Source of the DNA: Pseudomonas sp. SID14000
GTDB taxonomy: Bacteria > Pseudomonadota > Gammaproteobacteria > Pseudomonadales > Pseudomonadaceae
Direction: 5' to 3'
NCBI RefSeq assembly: GCF_002165135.1
Contig: NZ_NFZQ01000001.1
Location: forward strand, 248,001 to 312,000
Length of the DNA: 64,000 nucleotides
Shown here: positions 58,628 through 64,000 of the stretch, in pieces
How positions within the stretch are numbered: the first letter of the stretch is position 1
Layout: every line of letters begins with the position of its first letter
The notes under the pieces: model-generated
What the model was told of the DNA's origin: nothing
The model's input: only the letters and a program-made list of their open reading frames with translations
Databases searched by the model: none
Translations under genes and position numbers: made by a program

Positions 58628-58650
58628 GGCTGAAGGTTGTTGAAGAAAAG

Positions 58651-58674
58651 GGAGAGCTTCGGCTCTCCTTTTTT
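58651..58674 (+). terminator. Rho-independent terminator of putA
   Basis: The stem GGAGAGC-TTCG-GCTCTCC is perfect (7 bp, UUCG loop) and is followed by six T. It begins 24 bp after the putA stop codon. Confidence 0.92.
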
Positions 58675-58718
58675 ATGGGTGCCTGGCTTGAGATTGGGGG
58701 GTGGGTTGCCAGGTTTTT

Positions 58719-59020
58719 GCCACAACATTTTCTGCGCCTATGAGATCGAGCGCCGCCCGCGCGGCGCTTCGCGGGACAAGCCCGCTCCCACATTTGTTGC
58801 AACGTGGCCATGCCTGTGAGGCCATGGTCGTCAGCCTTGGCGCATGACTAAAGACATGTGGGGCGGCAGCCGCGCTAACGGGGAGACATCGTCAGGCCAA
58901 CAAAGCAGGCAACCATGGCCTGACAGGTTTGGCACGTTGCAACAAATGTGGGAGCGGGCTTGTCCCGCGAAGCGCCGCGCGGGCGGCGCTCGATCTCCCA
59001 AGCGCAGAAAATGTTGTGGC
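58719..59020. repeat. ~256-bp palindromic REP-ended element, copy B, with 19-bp outer inverted repeat
   Basis: The inner element (58742-58997) has the same arms as the copy at 13406-13665: GAGATCGAGCGCCGCCCGCG, the REP core, then CCCACATTTGTTGCAACGTG, and the inverse at the right. The centre is diverged, but shares TGGGGCGGCAGC and CAACCATGGCCTG. Around it, a further perfect 19-bp inverted repeat, GCCACAACATTTTCTGCGC at 58719-58737 and its complement at 59002-59020, extends the hairpin. The longer gap between putA and the DUF3077 gene (432 bp) is the putA terminator plus this element; nothing else is seen. Confidence 0.85.
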
Positions 59021-59059
59021 GAACACCTCGCGGCCTTCACTCGACCTGAAGCCAATCCC

Positions 59060-59323
59060 TCACTGCTTCATCCCCAACTCAGCATCATCCATCAGTGCCT
59101 TGGCCATCGCACTCAGATAATGGGCAGCCCAGATCATCATCGGCTTCTCATCCATCAGCCCGGTAATGGTCAATTCACGGACATACCCCATCAACTCCGA
59201 AGACTGCTCGCGGGCGTCCCTGCACGGGATGCCGGGCTCGATGCGGAAAAGCGGGTGTGTGCCATTCTCGCCCTGGTAGAAGGTAGTCTTGCCGACGGTG
59301 AATTGGGTGTCTTCTGTTGTCAT
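59060..59323 (-). CDS. DUF3077 family protein
   Basis: The 87-residue protein fits the DUF3077 family of small Pseudomonas proteins: FTVGKTTFYQGENGTHPLFR, IPCRDAREQSSELMGYVREL, and MIWAAHYLSAMAKALMDDAE. No signal peptide, membrane segment or catalytic motif is visible. A CAGGGGA ribosome binding site precedes the ATG. It lies 35 bp after a REP-like hairpin and downstream of a broken small gene, which in my memory often pairs with DUF3077 genes. Function unknown. Confidence 0.75.
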   Translation of the reverse strand: MTTEDTQFTVGKTTFYQGENGTHPLFRIEPGIPCRDAREQSSELMGYVRELTITGLMDEKPMMIWAAHYLSAMAKALMDDAELGMKQ

Positions 59324-59357
59324 TGTTCAATCCCCTGATAATTCTCGACTGCCTGGA

Positions 59358-59393
59358 CCGGCTCTTTCGCGGGCACACCCGCGAAAGAGCCGG
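59358..59393. repeat. REP-type hairpin upstream of DUF3077 gene
   Basis: CCGGCTCTTTCGCGGG-caca-CCCGCGAAAGAGCCGG is a perfect 16-bp stem on a 4-nt loop. No T tract follows on either side, so termination is not clear. It sits where the broken small gene is cut off, 35 bp before the DUF3077 start. Confidence 0.75.
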
Positions 59394-59399
59394 CTCAGG

Positions 59400-59497
59400 C
59401 GACACATCAATAAGCCTCAGTGCGTAGTCCGTGGCCTGGATGAGGGCATCTCGAGTGAATGGGTGTTCAGGGGTGGATCGGGGACAATATTCAGCAT
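59400..59497 (-). pseudogene. Remnant of a small Pseudomonas gene beside DUF3077
   Basis: An ATG at 59497 with a GAGAAAAA upstream element begins MLNIVPDPPLNTHS and ends after 26 residues at 59417. In the next reading frame the DNA continues as DALIQATDYALRLIDVS (about 59400-59455). Together these look like a common small Pseudomonas protein that starts MLNIVPDPP and continues with ...LIQATDYAL. A frameshift near 59450 splits the two parts, and the REP hairpin replaces the 3' half. The family match is from memory, so the call is cautious. Confidence 0.45.
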
Positions 59498-59700
59498 TGG
59501 TATTTTTCTCGGTAAGGGCCACCACCATCTGCTGTCAAACAGGAGGGTGGCAGCTGTGCATGGGTTGACAGACCGGTAGAAAAATCCAAAAAACCCGGCG
59601 CACACGAGGTGCCCCATACACAGCCGCCATAAAAGCGAAAGCCATGAGAATTTTCTGGTCGGCCTGTCAAAGCCGGTCACTGATTTAGCAGTGACCACCC
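59498..59700 (-). promoter_or_regulatory. Structured leader upstream of the remnant small gene
   Basis: About 200 bp upstream of the remnant contain inverted repeats. TTGACAGACCGGTAGAAAA at 59565-59583 faces TTTTCTGGTCGGCCTGTCAA at 59651-59670. A perfect hairpin GGTCACTG-atttag-CAGTGACC lies at 59675-59696. The region reads as an untranslated leader rather than a gene. The remaining 59701-59952, before the acyl-CoA dehydrogenase gene, has lower GC and shows nothing I can name. Confidence 0.4.
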
Positions 59701-59952
59701 GAGACTATGGCCCGATCCAGAGCACCGCAATGGCCAGGAGGGGGTTGGGAGTATGTTTGGGAAACGGACTACATGGAATAGGCAAAAACCTAAAAACCTG
59801 CCGGGATGCTGACCGGAATGCGGTGGGGCTGACAGGTGTTCGCGAAGACAGTTGCAGCGCCTTTTCTAAACCCATATCACCCAAACCTATTAACCTCCCC
59901 CACCGAACCCTGCCCACCTACACTCGCAGCATCCCGCCTCAGGACCGCGACC

Positions 59953-61755
59953 ATGCCCGAGACCCTGCTCAGCCCCCGCAACCTCGCCTTCGAACTCTAC
60001 GAAGTCCTCGACGCCGAGGCCCTGACCCAGCGCCCGCGCTTCGCCGAGCACAACCGCGAAACCTTCGATGCGGCGCTATCAACTGCCCGTACCATTGCCG
60101 AGAAGTTCTTCGCCCCGCACAACCGCAAGGCCGACGAAAACGAGCCACGCTACGTTGATGGCCGTGCCGAATTGATCCCCGAAGTGAAACCCGCCGTCGA
60201 CGCCTTTCTCGAAGCCGGCTTCCTTAACGCCAACCGCGACTTCGATGCCGGCGGCATGCAGCTGCCGAGCCTGGTCTCGCAAGCCTGCTTCGCCCACTTC
60301 CAGGCCGCCAACGCCGGCACCACGGCCTACCCGTTCCTGACCATGGGCGCGGCCAATCTGATCGAGAGCTTCGGCAGCGACGAACACAAGCGCCTGTTCC
60401 TCCAGCCGATGATCGAAGGCCGCTACTTCGGCACCATGGCCCTGACCGAACCCCACGCCGGCTCGTCGCTGGCCGATATCCGCACCCGCGCGGAACCTGC
60501 CGGTGACGGCAGCTACCGGCTCAAGGGCAACAAGATATTCATCTCCGGCGGCGACCACGAGCTGTCGGAAAACATCGTGCACATGGTCCTGGCCAAACTG
60601 CCGGACGCACCACCCGGGGTGAAGGGCATTTCGCTGTTCATCGTGCCGAAGTACCTGGTCAACCCGGATGGCAGCCGTGGCCCGCGCAACGATGTGCTGC
60701 TGGCCGGGCTGTTCCACAAGATGGGCTGGCGCGGCACCACCTCCACCGCGCTGAACTTCGGCGACAACGGCCAGTGCGTCGGCTACCTGATCGGTCAGCC
60801 GCACCAGGGCCTGGCCTGCATGTTCCAGATGATGAACGAAGCACGCATCGGTGTCGGCATGGGCGCGGTGATGCTCGGCTACGCCGGCTACCTGTATTCG
60901 CTGGAATACGCCCGCCAGCGCCCGCAGGGCCGGTTGCCAGACAACAAGGACCCGCACAGCCCGGCAGTGCCGATCATCGAACACACCGATGTGAAACGCA
61001 TGCTGCTGGCACAGAAAGCCTACGTGGAAGGCGCCTTCGACCTGGGCCTGTATGCCGCGCGCCTGTTCGACGACACCCAGACTGCCAGCGACGACAGCGC
61101 CCGCAAGCAGGCGCAGGAGCTGCTCGACCTGCTGACCCCGATCGTCAAGTCCTGGCCCTCGGCCTTCTGCCTCAAGGCCAACGAACTGGCGATCCAGATC
61201 CTCGGCGGCCACGGCTACACCCGCGAATACCCGGTGGAGCAGTACTACCGCGACAACCGCCTGAACCCGATCCACGAGGGTACCGAGGGCATCCAGTCGC
61301 TCGACCTGCTCGGCCGCAAACTGGCGCAGAACAATGGTGCCGGCCTCAAACAGCTGATCCGCCTGATCGCCGCCACCGGCGAGCGCGCCAGCCACCACCC
61401 GAACCTCGACCCACTGCGCCAGCCGCTGGAGCAACTGGTCAACCGCCTGCAAGGTGTGACCCTGGCCCTGCTTGGCGACCTGGCCCAAGGCAAGGTCGCC
61501 GGTACCCTGGCCAACTCCGCCCTGTACCTCAAGACCTTCGGCCACTGCGTGATCGGCTGGCGCTGGCTGGAGCAGGCGATTCATGCCGAGCTGGGCCTGC
61601 TCAAGGGCCCCCAGGCCGACCGCGACTTCTACCTTGGCAAGCTGCAGGCCGCACGTTATTTCCTGACCTGGGAAGTACCTGGCTGCCACCATGAACTGGC
61701 ATTGCTCGAGGCGCGCGACGATACCTGCCTCGCCATGCAGGACGGGTGGTTCTAG
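59953..61755 (+). CDS. Acyl-CoA dehydrogenase family protein
   Basis: The 600-residue flavoprotein has the acyl-CoA dehydrogenase core with an extra C-terminal domain. FGTMALTEPHAGSSLADIRT at about residue 160 contacts the flavin and substrate. ARIGVGMGAVMLGYAGYLYS lies mid-protein, and the late block has ILGGHGYTREYPVEQYYRDN and NPIHEGTEGIQSLDLLGRK with the probable catalytic Glu of EGT. The ~600-residue length and C-terminal extension place it with the longer dehydrogenases rather than with short-chain FadE types. The ATG at 59953 (MPETLLSPRNLAFELYEVLD) is the family start. Its chain-length range is unknown. It is convergent with the EamA gene (19-bp gap). Confidence 0.9.
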   Translation: MPETLLSPRNLAFELYEVLDAEALTQRPRFAEHNRETFDAALSTARTIAEKFFAPHNRKADENEPRYVDGRAELIPEVKPAVDAFLEAGFLNANRDFDAGGMQLPSLVSQACFAHFQAANAGTTAYPFLTMGAANLIESFGSDEHKRLFLQPMIEGRYFGTMALTEPHAGSSLADIRTRAEPAGDGSYRLKGNKIFISGGDHELSENIVHMVLAKLPDAPPGVKGISLFIVPKYLVNPDGSRGPRNDVLLAGLFHKMGWRGTTSTALNFGDNGQCVGYLIGQPHQGLACMFQMMNEARIGVGMGAVMLGYAGYLYSLEYARQRPQGRLPDNKDPHSPAVPIIEHTDVKRMLLAQKAYVEGAFDLGLYAARLFDDTQTASDDSARKQAQELLDLLTPIVKSWPSAFCLKANELAIQILGGHGYTREYPVEQYYRDNRLNPIHEGTEGIQSLDLLGRKLAQNNGAGLKQLIRLIAATGERASHHPNLDPLRQPLEQLVNRLQGVTLALLGDLAQGKVAGTLANSALYLKTFGHCVIGWRWLEQAIHAELGLLKGPQADRDFYLGKLQAARYFLTWEVPGCHHELALLEARDDTCLAMQDGWF

Positions 61756-61774
61756 GCAGCACCTGTAAATTGAA

Positions 61775-62701
61775 TCACTGAGCACACTTGGCAGGCGATG
61801 CCGAGCTGCGGGGGTTGCGAGCAATAGCAATTCCTGCAGCGACTACCACAATGCCCAGGTAGGTTGTCCAATGGATCGCGTCGCCGAACATCAATGCTGC
61901 CCATAACAACGTCACTGGCGGTTCCAGATAAACCAGCGCCGACACGCGGGTCGCCGTCAGCTTGGTCAGCAACATCCACAGGCTCAAATAGGCGATGAAT
62001 GTCGAGAACAGCGTCAGCCAGGCGACAGCCACCCAGGCCTGGGTGCTGGCAGGCACCTCTATCAAACCCAACGGCAGGCCTGTCGCGGTGAGCAGCACCA
62101 GTGTTGCGATCGACTGCAGGAACAGCGGCACCAACAAGCCATCTTTGCTGTGGTCTGTCTCCAGAACCGATTGCCGTCGCTGGTAAAGCGTGGCAATGGA
62201 CAGTGTGATTGCAGCGATCAGCGGCAGGGCGTACAGCCATAGGTCAAGCCGGGCCGTCGACAGGCTGTACTCCCCCAGAATGACCATGCTGACACCCACA
62301 AAACCGAGCACAAGCCCCAGCCACTCCTGACGGCCACTGCGTTCACCGTGGTCCCTGCTGCTCATCGATGCCGTGATCAATGGCTGCAAGGCGCAAATGA
62401 TGGCAGCAATCCCTGCCGGCAGGCCGCCCCGGATGGCGATGTAAACGCTGACCAGGTAGGCAAACTGGGCCAGAAAACCGATCACGGCGTTGTAACGTAT
62501 CTGCGCCCACGACAGTACACGCAGCCGGTGCAAGACAAAAGGCAACAGACAGATGCAGACCAGCAGGAAACGCCAGAACAGCAGGTTTATGGCACCAGCG
62601 TCCTCCGTGCCCAGCCGGGCGCCAATGAAGCCGGAACTCCAGGAAAGAACGAAGATGACTTGTAGAAAGATCAGGTACGGCGTGCTACTTGGCATGTTCA
62701 C
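61775..62701 (-). CDS. EamA/DMT family transporter
   Basis: The 308-residue inner-membrane protein has ten predicted helices in two EamA repeats: FLQVIFVLSWSSGFIGARLG, SVYIAIRGGLPAGIAAIICA, WLTLFSTFIAYLSLWMLLTK and VSALVYLEPPVTLLWAALMF (the LEP motif of helix 9). DMT transporters often export amino acids or other metabolites. The start ATG overlaps the stop of the 2OG oxygenase gene by 4 bp (ATGA). The two are therefore likely coupled, and the transporter may handle the oxygenase's product or substrate. A second ATG two codons downstream is possible. Confidence 0.87.
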   Translation of the reverse strand: MNMPSSTPYLIFLQVIFVLSWSSGFIGARLGTEDAGAINLLFWRFLLVCICLLPFVLHRLRVLSWAQIRYNAVIGFLAQFAYLVSVYIAIRGGLPAGIAAIICALQPLITASMSSRDHGERSGRQEWLGLVLGFVGVSMVILGEYSLSTARLDLWLYALPLIAAITLSIATLYQRRQSVLETDHSKDGLLVPLFLQSIATLVLLTATGLPLGLIEVPASTQAWVAVAWLTLFSTFIAYLSLWMLLTKLTATRVSALVYLEPPVTLLWAALMFGDAIHWTTYLGIVVVAAGIAIARNPRSSASPAKCAQ

Positions 62702-63657
62702 ACCCCTGTCTGATGCAATTCCTCGAAGGTGATCGGCTCAATGCCCATGCATGCAAAGTGCCGGGTAGCCGATCGGCACAAGGCCCAACGCAGCCCCAGC
62801 CAATTGGGGATGGTCGCAGGTATGCCATCATCAGAGGCCAGGTGCCAGAAGCGGTTGGAGTCATCGCTGAAGTAGGGGCAATGAAAGGACAACACCAAAG
62901 ACATGCGGCGCCCGCTGATCACTGGCCGCACACCGTGATACAAGCGACTGCCGTAAATGAACAGGGCGTCGCCAGGCTCATCCAGCCTTGCGGTTTCAAA
63001 GGTACGGTAATCCAGGGCATCGAAGTTATCGACAGTGCCATTGTGGAAAAGGAATTCGCCCCCGCTGTAGTCGCAAGGCGCTGACAGCACGATGTTCAGT
63101 ACGTAATTGGTGCCGTCCGTGTGCCACGTGCCCCGGTGTTGCTGTTGCTCGCCAGGCTTGGGGTAGTAATAGTTGATCTGCGAGCGTGCGTTGAGCATGG
63201 GATATGGCACCAGCGGCACGCCAGCTATGCGCGAAACAGCCAGGAGGAATGCGCGACTGAACATCATGTCGTGGATGAACGACGACAGTGCTGTTACACC
63301 TCGCGTACGCCTGGAGATGATCCAGTCGCTATCACCCGCCACCTTCTCCAGGCGAGCGCAGATCTCTTGCAATATCCCGACCCCCTCTGGCGTGAACAGC
63401 TGATGCACGGTAGCGACACCGGTAATGGCATCGACCGTGATGTTCGCGTGTGGGCTCTGGGTATAGCCGAGTTGCCCCAGTGTTCGGGAGCCCGTGACAG
63501 TAGGCCCTGGTTGCCGAAGCAAATCGTCCCGCCAGGCCACCTGCTCGCCCAGACAGAGCGACGAAGCTCGCGGTGTGCGCTTCAACGTTGACTTGAGCGC
63601 CAGCTTCACACGGCCGAGGCCGCGCTCGAACAAAGGTAATGTGTCTGAGTGGTTCAT
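62698..63657 (-). CDS. 2-oxoglutarate/Fe(II)-dependent oxygenase
   Basis: The 319-residue protein has a double-stranded beta-helix oxygenase core. HRGTWHTDGTNYVLNIVLSA carries the HxD iron ligands at about residues 180-182. LFIYGSRLYHGVRPVISGRR holds the distal His, with an Arg after it for 2-oxoglutarate (GRRMSLVLSF). The flanks are family-atypical, so the substrate is not known. The gene lies 27 bp after the unidentified upstream gene and overlaps the EamA transporter by 4 bp. Base composition seems less GC-rich than neighbours, which would fit accessory DNA. Confidence 0.82.
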   Translation of the reverse strand: MNHSDTLPLFERGLGRVKLALKSTLKRTPRASSLCLGEQVAWRDDLLRQPGPTVTGSRTLGQLGYTQSPHANITVDAITGVATVHQLFTPEGVGILQEICARLEKVAGDSDWIISRRTRGVTALSSFIHDMMFSRAFLLAVSRIAGVPLVPYPMLNARSQINYYYPKPGEQQQHRGTWHTDGTNYVLNIVLSAPCDYSGGEFLFHNGTVDNFDALDYRTFETARLDEPGDALFIYGSRLYHGVRPVISGRRMSLVLSFHCPYFSDDSNRFWHLASDDGIPATIPNWLGLRWALCRSATRHFACMGIEPITFEELHQTGV

Positions 63658-63684
63658 GATGTGTGAGCCCCTGTTGGTCGTCCG

Positions 63685-64000
63685 CTACTGGAGGTACTTC
63701 GCGATCTGATAGCGCACCGTGCCATCCCCACTGGCGAACTCGTCCACCACGCTGCAGTTGCAGTGCCGGGCTCTGATGCGACGAAATTGTTCAGGCGTGT
63801 ACTTGAGGCAGATGTTGGTCAGTAGATAGCCATGTTGCTGCAGGTGCTGGACTGGCTGCAGCGTAACGGCCACATGGATCGTTTCATCGAGGATTCGTAA
63901 CGGTACGAGGATGGCTTCGTGCTCGCCCGACGGGTTGAAGCCTTGTTGAAGCGCAACCATTCGGGAAAACTGCTGCATGTGAGGGTTGGCATAGAAGGCG
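63685..64000 (-). CDS. Unidentified protein (N-terminal part cut by right window edge)
   Basis: The frame is open to the right edge, and the visible ~104 residues include FYANPHMQQFSRMVALQQGF, YTPEQFRRIRARHCNCSV and VDEFASGDGTVRYQIAKYLQ at the C-terminus. The codons before the in-frame ATG at 63978 read AFYANPH with no stop, so the true start is probably outside the window. I do not recognise the family, and see no membrane segment. It is 27 bp upstream of the oxygenase gene, so probably the same transcript. Confidence 0.6.
   Translation of the reverse strand, partial: AFYANPHMQQFSRMVALQQGFNPSGEHEAILVPLRILDETIHVAVTLQPVQHLQQHGYLLTNICLKYTPEQFRRIRARHCNCSVVDEFASGDGTVRYQIAKYLQ

Noticed and set aside
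58929..58946. Sigma-54-like TGGCACG followed by TTGC
   Set aside because: The two blocks touch with no 4-bp spacer, and the motif lies within the arm of the palindromic element, so a promoter is unlikely.
59358..59393. Rho-independent terminator upstream of the DUF3077 gene
   Set aside because: The stem is perfect but no T tract follows on either strand; it fits a REP hairpin better.

Overview
The window is about 63-64% GC and looks like chromosomal DNA of a Pseudomonas of the P. putida group. Three things support this. The gene order matches that group: mutL-amiB-tsaE; orn/rsgA/motAB/psd; the parC-parE-yqiA-cpdA-nudF block beside thiC and tolC; hldE-msbA and an LPS core block; putP/putA. 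The intergenic spaces carry many P. putida-type REP hairpins. Most proteins are typical Pseudomonas versions. No rRNA, tRNA, CRISPR array, prophage or intact insertion sequence was seen.

Layout. 1-4325 is a minus-strand run of mismatch repair, cell-wall amidase, tRNA t6A and NADHX-repair genes (mutL, cut by the left edge; amiB; tsaE; nnrD), divergent from queG. 5486-13359 holds a TRIC-type channel, orn divergent from rsgA, the motAB stator genes with a sigma-28-like promoter, an HDOD signalling protein, rhdA and psd. 13360-16500 holds a large palindromic repeat, then serB divergent from a YtjB/AhpA-like membrane protein. 16660-25987 is a long minus-strand block: a PqiC-like lipoprotein, the topoisomerase IV genes parE and parC with two small exported or membrane proteins between them, then yqiA, cpdA, a yqiB-like gene and nudF. 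26184-32085 has an RsiV-like lipoprotein, a TPP riboswitch controlling thiC with a probable thiamine-precursor transporter (cytX) downstream, and tolC.

32237-38029 carries waaA, a divergent LysR/SMR-efflux pair, an FAD oxidoreductase coupled to an aldo/keto reductase, and a protein with a degenerate Nudix-like box. 38173-51575 is an LPS inner/outer-core block: hldE, msbA, an O-antigen ligase-like gene, a divergent sugar-kinase-like gene, several glycosyltransferases, a PIG-L deacetylase, a Mig-14-like acyltransferase and a carbamoyltransferase. 51817-58627 holds rlmJ and the divergent proline-use genes putP and putA. Eight GTTGCA-type motifs lie between them, which suits autoregulation by the DNA-binding N-terminus of PutA.

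58628-64000 is the most accessory part. It has a second copy of the palindromic repeat, a DUF3077 gene behind a broken small gene with a structured leader, an acyl-CoA dehydrogenase, and a minus-strand operon of unknown purpose (an unidentified gene cut by the right edge, a 2OG-Fe(II) oxygenase, and an EamA transporter).

The best candidates for something little described are the pair of ~258-bp palindromic elements, the leader/broken-gene/DUF3077 locus, the cyclase-like C-terminus of the YtjB protein, and the oxygenase-transporter operon at the right edge.
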